Shown: positions 43,310 through 50,880 of the stretch, piece by piece | Layout: each line of letters starts with the position of its first letter | Numbering within the stretch: the first letter of the stretch is position 1 | From: Victivallales bacterium | GTDB taxonomy: Bacteria; Verrucomicrobiota; Lentisphaeria; Oligosphaerales; Oligosphaeraceae | DNA: 64,000 nt | Reading direction: 5' to 3' | Assembly: GCA_017617415.1 (NCBI GenBank) | Contig: JAFZWH010000013.1 | Coordinates: forward strand, 22,522-86,521 | Position numbers and translations under genes: made by a program | Notes under the pieces: model-generated | The model's input: the letters and a program-made list of their open reading frames with translations, nothing else | The model's database searches: none | What the model was told of the DNA's origin: nothing

Positions 43310-44820
43310 CGGAACGCATTGTCAACATCATCAATTTCATCCGGGGCATCGACGAGCGTGGCGACTACGACCTCGTCACGCCGGTGGTCAAGGAGGCCGA
43401 ACTCATTCGGCGTTTCGGCTTTCCCGCCACCTGGCTTCTGCAATATGACGCGCTGGTGACGGGACCATACATGGACTGCCTCAAACGGCATCATGCGCCC
43501 AACATCGAATACGGCATCTGGCTGGAGATGGACCGCTATCTCGTGGAGGCGGCCGGTCTCCAGTGGAAAGGGCGGCTTACCTGGGACTACCATGCAAACT
43601 GCGCATTCTCCTTGGGATACACGCGGGAGGAACGCCGTCGGCTGTGCGACGAGTTCGTGGCGGCCTTTGCTCGCGTGTTCGGTCATCCCCCGAAAGTCAT
43701 GGGCTCCTGGTGCTTCGATGCGTTCACCCTGCAATATCTCCACGAGAGACATGGCGTCATCGGCGCCTGCATCTGCAAGGACCAGCAGGGCACGGACGGC
43801 TATACGCTGCGCGGAGGCTATTTCGCCAACGCCTACTATCCAAGCGTACGAAACGCCTATATGCCCGCCCAGACAACCACAAAACAGATTCCCGTACCCG
43901 TCTTCCGGATGCTTGGCAGCGACCCGCTCCACCAGTATGACTGCGAACAGGAGGATGGCTTCCAACTCGTGACCTCCCTGGAGCCGGTTTACAAACACGC
44001 CGGCGGGAACCCGAAATGGGTGGACTGGTTCCTCAAGGAGACCTTCACGCGACCCGCTCTCGCCATGGCGTACGCGCAGATGGGGCAGGAGAACTCCTTC
44101 TCCGCCGACCAGATCTTTCCCGCACTGGAAATGCAGTTCGAGAAAGTCAAGACCCTGCGCGACAAGAATTTGCTGAAGATAGAGACGCTTGGGGAAAGCG
44201 CATCCGCATTCCGCTCGTGTCACCATCTCACGCCACCAACGGCCGTGACGACGCTTTCCGATTGGCGCACCCCGGAGAGTGCCGGTGTCTGGTATCTGTG
44301 TCGCAACTACCGACTTAACCTCTTCCAGACGCCGGAGGGACGCCTCAGCGTCAGAAGCTGGAATCTCTTCGACGAGAATTTCCCCGAACGCAACGAGTCG
44401 GAGCCGCTTCGCGGTCCGTCCTGCGTCCTCGAAACATTGCCCCTCTGGGACTCTTTTGCCTGGCAGGGGGCGTTCTTCGGCATTCACGACTCGCATGGTA
44501 GTATTTCTGCCGTGGAGGAAGTCGGGGCGGAAGAACTGTCGGTGCGCTGGCAGTCATCCAAGGACAGTTGTACCTGGCTGATGAGCCCGGACGGCATCAG
44601 GGTGACGTTCGATTCCGATGGTTCATGCCTGACCATGGAGCTGACGGATGTCATGGATGCAGAGGTCATCTTGCTGTCCGCCAAGGAAATCCGGCTGAAG
44701 TACCGAGGCTGGACATACCGTATCGTCCTCTCGGCAGGGGAACTGGGGCACCGTGGCGACACCGTGGTCTTCCAACCCGAGCAGAACCTCCTGGAGTTCC
44801 ATGCCGAGACCGCGATGTAA
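43306..44820 (+). CDS. Unassigned 504-aa protein, deacetylase/barrel-like
   Basis: Starts within the stop of the preceding gene (ATGA overlap). The N-terminal 270 residues resemble a (beta/alpha)7 polysaccharide-deacetylase-like barrel: IINFIRGIDERGDYDL, AELIRRFGFPATWLLQYDAL, LTWDYHANCAFSLGYTREERRRLCDEFVAAF, then KVMGSWCFDAFTLQYL. The D-E pair of typical NodB motifs is not obvious. The last 200 residues are beta-rich. No signal peptide. It occurs with the gene upstream as a coupled pair, which suggests that they act on one substrate. Function is not assignable. Confidence 0.7.
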   Translation: MTERIVNIINFIRGIDERGDYDLVTPVVKEAELIRRFGFPATWLLQYDALVTGPYMDCLKRHHAPNIEYGIWLEMDRYLVEAAGLQWKGRLTWDYHANCAFSLGYTREERRRLCDEFVAAFARVFGHPPKVMGSWCFDAFTLQYLHERHGVIGACICKDQQGTDGYTLRGGYFANAYYPSVRNAYMPAQTTTKQIPVPVFRMLGSDPLHQYDCEQEDGFQLVTSLEPVYKHAGGNPKWVDWFLKETFTRPALAMAYAQMGQENSFSADQIFPALEMQFEKVKTLRDKNLLKIETLGESASAFRSCHHLTPPTAVTTLSDWRTPESAGVWYLCRNYRLNLFQTPEGRLSVRSWNLFDENFPERNESEPLRGPSCVLETLPLWDSFAWQGAFFGIHDSHGSISAVEEVGAEELSVRWQSSKDSCTWLMSPDGIRVTFDSDGSCLTMELTDVMDAEVILLSAKEIRLKYRGWTYRIVLSAGELGHRGDTVVFQPEQNLLEFHAETAM

Positions 44821-44838
44821 TCTCATTTCAATGACACA

Positions 44839-44860
44839 TTTTCCCGCGCTCGCGGGAAAA
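44839..44860 (+). terminator. Palindromic hairpin TTTTCCCGCG/CGCGGGAAAA
   Basis: A perfect 10-bp palindrome arm pair around CT, followed by GTTTT, lies 18 bp after the 504-aa gene. It may be a weak terminator or attenuator in the locus, or an operator. Confidence 0.6.
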
Positions 44861-44926
44861 GTTTTCAAGGCAAGTTAACGATAAAAACCTCCAACAAAAC
44901 CATACGACAAGGAAAGACCAGTAACT

Positions 44927-45694
44927 ATGATTCGAGATCTAGGCGTTCAGCTTTACTCTCTCCGCACCGAAGCGGAGAAGGATTTTCCGGCCACTCTGCG
45001 TTTTGTCGTGGAAACCGGCTACAAGGCCGTGGAACCCGCCGGCTTCTGGAATCTCACCCCCCGCGAGTTTAAAAAGACCTGCGATGACCTCGGCCTGCGG
45101 ATTGTCTCCAGCCATGAGCCGTCCGCCCGCCGCGTCGAGGACGTGCCCGCCGTCGTGGAGACGCTGGGCGAACTTGGACTCCGCACGGCGGTCTGCGGCT
45201 TCGGGGCGGACCACTTCAAGGACCTTGACGCGATCAAACGCACCGCCGAACTCGTCAACGCCTTGCAGGAGGCCTTCGCCCGACAGGGCGTGACGCTCAT
45301 CCAGCACAACCACTTCTTCGAGTTCGATCGCATCGACGGAGAACTCAAATATTCCATCTACGCACGGCTTTGCCCAAAGGTCAAATTCCAGCTGGACGCC
45401 TTCTGGAGTTCGAATTTTGGCAAGAACGACCCCGTGGAGATGGTCAAACTCTTCGCTCCCCGCATGGCCTCCTTGCACCTCAAGGACGGCAATCAGGCGA
45501 CCAGCCTGGATGATCTGAAACTCTTCCCGCTCGGAACTGGCGTCATGGACATCCCCGCGCTTGTCGCGGCCACTCCTGAGACCGTGGACACCATCATCGT
45601 GGAGCTCGACACCTGTGTTATCGACATGCGCGAGGCTTTCCGTCAAAGTTATCGCTACATGACGGAGCATGGCCTTGGTGTCGGAAATGTCTGA
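44927..45694 (+). CDS. Sugar phosphate isomerase/epimerase (AP endonuclease 2 family)
   Basis: A 255-aa TIM barrel of the xylose-isomerase-like/AP_endonuc_2 family. Metal-binding regions are visible in LIQHNHFFEFDRIDG, KFQLDAFW (Asp), MASLHLKDG (His) and TIIVELDTC (Glu). The start MIRDLGVQLYSLRTEAEKDF is the standard beginning for this family. It comes after a hairpin at 44839-44860 and directly before a dehydrogenase, a pair often found in inositol, glucoside or sugar-acid catabolism. Exact sugar unknown. Confidence 0.9.
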   Translation: MIRDLGVQLYSLRTEAEKDFPATLRFVVETGYKAVEPAGFWNLTPREFKKTCDDLGLRIVSSHEPSARRVEDVPAVVETLGELGLRTAVCGFGADHFKDLDAIKRTAELVNALQEAFARQGVTLIQHNHFFEFDRIDGELKYSIYARLCPKVKFQLDAFWSSNFGKNDPVEMVKLFAPRMASLHLKDGNQATSLDDLKLFPLGTGVMDIPALVAATPETVDTIIVELDTCVIDMREAFRQSYRYMTEHGLGVGNV

Positions 45695-45707
45695 AGGAAA
45701 AACGATT

Positions 45708-46799
45708 ATGGAGCGGACACGCATAGGAATCATCGGCTGCGGCATGATCAGCGACACGTATCTCGCGGCCGCAAGGCGTTTCCCCATGCTTGAGGTGGTG
45801 GGATGTGCGGATTTGAACACGGCGCTCGCCGAGGAAAAGGGAAGAAAACACGGCGTCAAGGCCGTCACTGTCGAGGCGTTGCTTTCGGATTCATCCATCG
45901 AGCTAGTGGTCAATCTCACGCCGCCCAAAGCGCACAGCGCTGTTGACAAGGCCATCCTGAATGCGGGAAAACACGCCTACAGCGAGAAGCCGCTCGGCGT
46001 TGACCTTGCCGATGCGGAGGAGGTGCTCCGCCTAGCAGAAGAACGTCACCTCGCGTTTGGCTGCGCTCCGGACACCTTCATGGGGGGCGGACAGCAGACC
46101 GCACGCAAGCTCATCGACGACGGATGTATCGGAAAGCCCATCGCCGGACTGGCAATCGACATGAGTCGCGGTCCGGAGACCTGGATTCATGCGCCGTCCT
46201 TCTATGATGTTGGCGCGGGGCCGATGCTCGACATCGGACCATATTTTGTGACCTGCCTGGTCAATCTGCTCGGTCCCATCGAGAGCGTGACTGCCGTCAC
46301 TGGAAAGGGCGCGGCCACCCGTGTCGGCGGACCGGACACCGTGCCACATGTGTATCCGGTGAACGTCGATACCCACCAGACCGGCGTCCTCAAGTTCGTC
46401 AACGGGACGCTCGTAACCATGGTTCAGAGTTTCGAGGTACATGCCCATACCCACGCGCCGCTGGAAATCTACGGCTCAGAGGGCTCCATCGCCTTGCCGA
46501 ATCCCAACATATTCGGTGGCCCCGTCAAGGTATTCCGTCCTGACCAGGGCAACGAGTGGAGGGAGATGGCGCTCTCGCACGGCTATTGCGAGAACTCCCG
46601 CAGCGTTGGTGTGGCCGATATGGTGATGGCCCTACGTGAAAAACGCCCGCACCGCGCCTCTGGGGCACTCGCCTACCATGTCCTGGAGGTGATGCTTGCC
46701 TTCTGCGAGTCAAGCCGACAGGGCAGAGCCGTCGAGATTAAAAGCCGCTGCGAACGGCCCGCGCCGCTCCCGTTGGGGCTGCGCGATGGCGAAATTTGA
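45708..46799 (+). CDS. Gfo/Idh/MocA family oxidoreductase
   Basis: A 363-aa NAD(P)-dependent sugar dehydrogenase. The Rossmann fold opens TRIGIIGCGMISDTYLAAA with G-x-G-x2-x6; EKPLG (residues about 98-102) has the catalytic Lys of the family. The C-terminal alpha/beta domain has IYGSEGSIALPNP and ENSRSVGVADMVMAL. The ATG at 45708 is used because GAAGGAA is at a correct distance and the Rossmann strand begins there. It closes the glycan locus, and a YGNCGTC compound array follows after 18 bp. Confidence 0.9.
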   Translation: MERTRIGIIGCGMISDTYLAAARRFPMLEVVGCADLNTALAEEKGRKHGVKAVTVEALLSDSSIELVVNLTPPKAHSAVDKAILNAGKHAYSEKPLGVDLADAEEVLRLAEERHLAFGCAPDTFMGGGQQTARKLIDDGCIGKPIAGLAIDMSRGPETWIHAPSFYDVGAGPMLDIGPYFVTCLVNLLGPIESVTAVTGKGAATRVGGPDTVPHVYPVNVDTHQTGVLKFVNGTLVTMVQSFEVHAHTHAPLEIYGSEGSIALPNPNIFGGPVKVFRPDQGNEWREMALSHGYCENSRSVGVADMVMALREKRPHRASGALAYHVLEVMLAFCESSRQGRAVEIKSRCERPAPLPLGLRDGEI

Positions 46800-47007
46800 G
46801 ACCAGAGACCTGAAGGCCTGACGTCCGACGTCCCGCCCCGACGTCCGACGTCCCGCCCTGTCGTCCGACGCCCCGTCCTGACTTGCGGGACCAGAGTCCT
46901 GAGTCCAGAGACCTGAGGTCCAGAGACCTGAGGTCCAGAGACCTGAAGGCCTGCCGTCCGACGCCCCGCCCTGACGTCCGACGTCTGCCGTCCGACGCCC
47001 CGCCCTG
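46798..47007. repeat. Compound array (YGNCGTC heptamers plus GTCCAGAGACCTGAG 15-mers), left copy, locus 5
   Basis: Heptamer runs (46817-46876) lead into a segment beginning GACTTGCGGGACCAG and 15-bp units of GTCCAGAGACCTGAG, then GGCCTGCCGTCCGAC and more heptamers. A stretch of 40 bp (46877-46916) is identical to 48427-48466 in the same orientation. It flanks the left side of the DUF3990/XRE cassette. Confidence 0.93.
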
Positions 47008-47038
47008 TTTTTGATGCCGCGATATTTGTGTTCTTGAC

Positions 47039-47066
47039 TTGAAATATACTCCCTAAGGAGTATAGT
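47039..47066 (+). promoter_or_regulatory. Promoter with palindromic operator of the DUF3990/XRE cassette
   Basis: TTGAAA (47039-47044), 16 bp, then TATAGT (47061-47066). The spacer is filled by an inverted repeat with 8-bp arms TATACTCC and GGAGTATA (47045-47064). An operator between the -35 and -10 boxes fits autoregulation by the XRE protein encoded downstream. Confidence 0.7.
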
Positions 47067-47094
47067 ATTGTAGAATACATTTGGGGACGATCAA

Positions 47095-47772
47095 ATGAAG
47101 AAAACACTTTATCATGGTTCGGAACAACGACTGGAGCATCCCTACTATGGGGGCGGCAAGGCATACAACGACTACGGGATGGGCTTCTATTGCACCGAAC
47201 ACAAGGCGATGGCCGGCGAATGGGCGGTCGGGCAGACACACGATGGCTATATCAATGCATACGAAATCGAGTGCGACGGCCTGAAACTCCTTAATCTCAA
47301 TGCAAATGAGTTCTGCATTCTGCATTGGCTGACAATCCTGCTGGAGAACCGAACCTTTGACTTGACTTATGCACTGGCCCGCGAGGCGCGGGATTATCTG
47401 CTGAAGAACTTCACCGTGGATTATGCAGGGACCGATATCATCGTCGGTTATCGTGCGGATGACAGTTACTTCGCATTTGCACAGGATTTTCTGTCTGGAG
47501 CCATTTCATATCGGCAACTTTGCCATGCGATGCGTCTCGGAAAACTCGGGAATCAGTTTGTGCCGAAGAGTCCCCTGGCTTTTGAACGGCTGCGTTTCGT
47601 GATGGCGGAGCCGGCTCGACGAGAGGAATGGTATTTCTTGCGGTCACGGCGGGATACATCGGCACGACAGGAGTATTTCGCATCCCGTAGCCAGCGTCGG
47701 CGACCGGACGACTTGTTCATCATCCAACTTCTTGACGAGGGGGTACTTCCCGATGATCCACGCTTACGCTGA
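47095..47772 (+). CDS. DUF3990 domain protein (ADP-ribosyltransferase-like toxin candidate)
   Basis: A 225-aa protein of the DUF3990 family, often likened to ADP-ribosyltransferase folds. The hallmark start is LYHGSEQRLEHP, followed by YNDYGMGFYCTEHKAMAGEWA (about residues 25-45), the D-F/Y-G-x-G-F-Y-x-T motif shared with PARP-like enzymes. The remaining residues include a conserved TDIIVGYRADDSYFAF block. It overlaps the following XRE gene by 20 bp and is preceded by a promoter-operator, as in a toxin-antitoxin module. Local GC content is lower than that of neighbours. Target unknown. Confidence 0.82.
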   Translation: MKKTLYHGSEQRLEHPYYGGGKAYNDYGMGFYCTEHKAMAGEWAVGQTHDGYINAYEIECDGLKLLNLNANEFCILHWLTILLENRTFDLTYALAREARDYLLKNFTVDYAGTDIIVGYRADDSYFAFAQDFLSGAISYRQLCHAMRLGKLGNQFVPKSPLAFERLRFVMAEPARREEWYFLRSRRDTSARQEYFASRSQRRRPDDLFIIQLLDEGVLPDDPRLR

Positions 47773-48400
47773 AAACTATCTCTCCCACGCCAGAAACAAT
47801 TTGGGGCGGATGCTGGATGTGGGGGTGAATCACCTCCACTGTCCGTTGAAGGAGTTTTACCAGCGCTTCCTGGCAACATCGCTTTCCCTTCGTTTTGCCA
47901 CTGGTGAACCCAACGCATTGGTTGGCCATTCGGGCATTGAACTGGCCTTTGAGGTATTGCCGGAGACCCTGTTGAATGACCCTGCAAGTCATCGACACAT
48001 GCTGTTGGTGGAGCACTCGCCGGAGTATTGGACTGGCTGGGCGCTGGCCTATTATCAATGGCTACGAAACTGGTCGTTCCAGGAAATCGACGGCTTTGCG
48101 CCCATCGAACGGGTCCGGGAACTCTATCATCCCTATCACGAGATGGATATCATGCACTTTGTGGAGGTGTTGGATGGGTGGTATCACGCAAAATGCCACG
48201 CGAGCCGCCTGAAGAGCGCACGCATTGCCTCACACCTGAGTCAGTCCCAACTGGCGACAATCAGCGGGGTGCCGTTACGCACTATCCAGCAGTATGAACA
48301 GCGACAAAAGCATATCAATGCGGCCCGAGCGGATGCCGTACTCGCCCTGGCGAAGGCATTGCATTGCGACCCCAGCCAACTTCTGGAACCCAATGCGTAA
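47753..48400 (+). CDS. XRE-type HTH protein paired with DUF3990 (antitoxin candidate)
   Basis: A 215-aa protein that overlaps the DUF3990 gene by 20 bp. The N-terminal 140 residues are an unassigned domain (HARNNLGRMLDVGVNHLHCPLKEFYQRFL; SPEYWTGWALAYYQW). The C-terminal 65 residues are a Cro/CI-type helix-turn-helix: LKSARIASHLSQSQLATISGVPLRTIQQYEQRQKHINAARADAVLALAKAL. The probable role is antitoxin and autorepressor acting at the palindrome upstream of the pair. ATG 47753 is preferred over 47732, since the longer form only extends over the partner gene. Confidence 0.8.
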   Translation: MIHAYAENYLSHARNNLGRMLDVGVNHLHCPLKEFYQRFLATSLSLRFATGEPNALVGHSGIELAFEVLPETLLNDPASHRHMLLVEHSPEYWTGWALAYYQWLRNWSFQEIDGFAPIERVRELYHPYHEMDIMHFVEVLDGWYHAKCHASRLKSARIASHLSQSQLATISGVPLRTIQQYEQRQKHINAARADAVLALAKALHCDPSQLLEPNA

Positions 48401-48405
48401 TTTGG

Positions 48406-48550
48406 GTCCGCCGTCCGCCGTCCCGCCCTGACTTGCGGGACCAGAGTCCTGAGTCCAGAGACCTGACGAGGGGACCAGAGACCTGAGGTCCAGAGACCTG
48501 AAGGCCTGCCGTCCGACGTCTGCCGTCCGACGCCCCGCCTTGACGTCCGA
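48406..48550. repeat. Compound array, right copy, locus 6
   Basis: Starts 6 bp after the XRE stop with CCGCCGTC-type heptamers, then the same GACTTGCGGGACCAG and GTCCAGAGACCTGAG units and GGCCTGCCGTCCGAC as the left copy, in direct orientation. The two copies bracket the cassette at 47.0-48.4 kb. Confidence 0.93.
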
Positions 48551-48660
48551 GGTTTGACTTACCAAGAATATTCGGCTTGGGCGGAATGATTCCCCTTTTA
48601 TTCATTATATTAACGGGTTAGCGCAAATGCGGTGACAATAATCGTTTTTCCCGTTAACTC

Positions 48661-49554
48661 ATGATGAACAAGATTCTCCTTTGGCCGAACAAGCCCGAAA
48701 TTACCACCCCGGCGGGTGGGCCGTCTATCACCTGTTTCCTGCATGACGAACCGTCGTCGGACGGGCTGCCGCGTCCCGCGATGCTGGTTGTTCCAGGTGG
48801 CGGCTACCACATGGTCTGCGAACCCACCGAGGGCACGCCGATTGCGCGGCATTTCATGCAACTGGGCTACAACTGCTTCGTATTGGACTACCGCGTCTAT
48901 CCCGATGGCATCTTCCCGAACTGCGTGGCGGATGCCGCGCGCGCGGTGAAGCTCATCCGCGCGAACGCCAAGCAATTCGGCATTGATCCGCACCGCGTGG
49001 CGGCGGTGGGCTTCTCGGCGGGCGGACACCTCGTCGCCTGCCTGGGCACAGGCATCGTGGACGAAGTGGATGCCTCCGTCGGAGATGACGCCGATGGCCA
49101 GTCCGCCCGCCTGGACGGAATGATCCTCTGCTACCCCGTGACCTCATTCCAGAAAAAAGATGGTCATTTGGAGTCCGGCGAGGGATTCCTCGGAGCCAAG
49201 GTCGCTGAACTGGACGAGCGGTACAACCCCGCCAATCGCCTGGACGAGAAGACCCCGCCGACTTTCCTCTGGCACACGGTGACCGACCAGGTCGTGCCCG
49301 TCGAGGGCTCCATCGCCATGATGCACGCGTTGGCGGACAAGGGTGTGCTTTTCTCCTTCCACCTCTTCCCCTTCGGCGACCACGGGATGCTTCTGGCCAA
49401 ACAAACCGACGCCGAGGCCTGGCCGGAACTTGCCACCAAGTTCCTCCAGGCTACCTGGAAAAAACGCACTATCTCCCACGAAGAGTTCTGGCATTGCTAT
49501 TTCCATCCCACCCAGATTGAACTGGAAAAGCAAGCAGGGCTACTGGATGGCTAA
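48661..49554 (+). CDS. Alpha/beta hydrolase, acetylxylan-esterase-like
   Basis: A 297-aa alpha/beta hydrolase of the BD-FAE/Axe-type group. The nucleophile elbow is GFSAGGH (Ser about residue 119), the oxyanion HGG equivalent is VPGGGYH, the acid is in TDQVVPVEGS and the catalytic His in FGDHGM. No signal peptide, so it is cytosolic. It likely deacetylates imported sugars, fitting the hydrolase-rich window. ATG 48664 is an alternative start. A TATATTAA box lies near 48607. Confidence 0.88.
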   Translation: MMNKILLWPNKPEITTPAGGPSITCFLHDEPSSDGLPRPAMLVVPGGGYHMVCEPTEGTPIARHFMQLGYNCFVLDYRVYPDGIFPNCVADAARAVKLIRANAKQFGIDPHRVAAVGFSAGGHLVACLGTGIVDEVDASVGDDADGQSARLDGMILCYPVTSFQKKDGHLESGEGFLGAKVAELDERYNPANRLDEKTPPTFLWHTVTDQVVPVEGSIAMMHALADKGVLFSFHLFPFGDHGMLLAKQTDAEAWPELATKFLQATWKKRTISHEEFWHCYFHPTQIELEKQAGLLDG

Positions 49555-49604
49555 CGCGGCCAAAGTGGCGCGACTTTGTTCAACTTCTTGAATATAAATG
49601 ACTT

Positions 49605-50870
49605 ATGGAAATACATGACGACCAGTTCTTTTTTGGTGGCGTAAGTGCCGTTGAACTTGCGAAGACCTACGGCACGCCGCTGTATGTCTATGAAGAGGAG
49701 CGCATCCGGGAGAATTTCCGGCGTGCGCTGAAGGCCTTCCAGAAGTACTACGCGGACTTCCGGTTCTTCTATGCCATCAAGGCGAACAACAACCTCGCCA
49801 TCGCAAATATCCTGCGTCAGGAGGGCGCCGGCATCGACGCGGCATCCGTGAACGAGATTCTGCTGGCCAAGCAGCTCGGTCTGGGCGGCGAGGATGTGAT
49901 GTTCTCCGGCAATTTCCTCTCCGACGACGACATCCGCCAGGGACTTGAGTCCGGCGTGATCTTCAATCTCGACGACCCGAGCCTGCTTCCGCGCGTTCTC
50001 CGATACGGCAAGCCGGAGCTGCTGGCTTTCCGTGTGAACCCCGGCTACGGCGAATGCGAGGTCGGGTCGTTTGTCTGCAATGCTGGTCCGGACGCGAAGT
50101 TCGGCGTGCATCCCGACCAGGTACTGGACGCCTATCGCGCCGCCAAGGCCGCTGGCATCAAGCGCTTCGGTGCGCACATGATGCCTGGCTCCTCCATCCG
50201 CAATCCAGAGTATTTCGGTTTCATCACGGGACTGATTATGGACATCATCGGCAAGGTCAGCCGGGAATTGTCCATCGACTTCGAGTTCATTGACTTGGGC
50301 GGCGGACTTGGCATCCCCTACCGCCACGAGGACGCCGTGCTGGACATCGACGCCGCGGCCGCCAAGGTCGCCAAGGTCTTCAAAGAGAAGATTGCGGAAT
50401 ACGGCATGAAGCCCCCGCGTCTGATGATGGAGCCCGCGCGCTACTTCGTGGGCGACGCCGGATACATCATCGGCACGGTGCATACCATCAAGGATTCCTA
50501 CAAGCGCATCATCGGCACGGACATCGGAATGAATGTCCTGGCGCGTCCTGCGCTCTACGGTGCCTACCACCACATCTATGTGAACGGCCGCGAGCGCGAC
50601 CACCGCAAACCCGTCGGCCTGTGCGGACAGCTCTGCGAGAACACCGACTTCTGGGTGCATGACCGCCCGCTCTCCGAGAATACCACTTTGGGAGATCTGG
50701 TGATTGTCGAGAATGCCGGCGCCTACGGCTTCGGTATGAGTTACCAGTACAACGGACGGCTCCGTCCCGCCGAAGTCCTGGTCAAGGACGGTAAGTCCTG
50801 GCTGATTCGTGACCGCGAGACCTACGACGACATGGTCCGCCATGTCCATGTCCCGGATCACTTGAAGTGA
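49605..50870 (+). CDS. lysA: Diaminopimelate decarboxylase
   Basis: PLP enzyme converting meso-diaminopimelate to lysine; 421 aa. The PLP lysine is in FFYAIKANNN (about residue 62), with SVNEILLAKQLG and the glycine-rich GGGLGIPY phosphate loop. The C-terminal beta domain has LCGQLCENTDFWVHDRPL and ENAGAYGFGMSYQYNGR with the Cys and Tyr of the active site. It lies 11 bp upstream of hflX, so the two may be co-transcribed. The leader shows no lysine riboswitch. Confidence 0.96.
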   Translation: MEIHDDQFFFGGVSAVELAKTYGTPLYVYEEERIRENFRRALKAFQKYYADFRFFYAIKANNNLAIANILRQEGAGIDAASVNEILLAKQLGLGGEDVMFSGNFLSDDDIRQGLESGVIFNLDDPSLLPRVLRYGKPELLAFRVNPGYGECEVGSFVCNAGPDAKFGVHPDQVLDAYRAAKAAGIKRFGAHMMPGSSIRNPEYFGFITGLIMDIIGKVSRELSIDFEFIDLGGGLGIPYRHEDAVLDIDAAAAKVAKVFKEKIAEYGMKPPRLMMEPARYFVGDAGYIIGTVHTIKDSYKRIIGTDIGMNVLARPALYGAYHHIYVNGRERDHRKPVGLCGQLCENTDFWVHDRPLSENTTLGDLVIVENAGAYGFGMSYQYNGRLRPAEVLVKDGKSWLIRDRETYDDMVRHVHVPDHLK

Positions 50871-50880
50871 TCGTCATCAA

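Noticed and set aside
49555..49604. Lysine riboswitch before lysA
   Set aside because: The leader is only 50 bp and cannot hold the five-helix aptamer.
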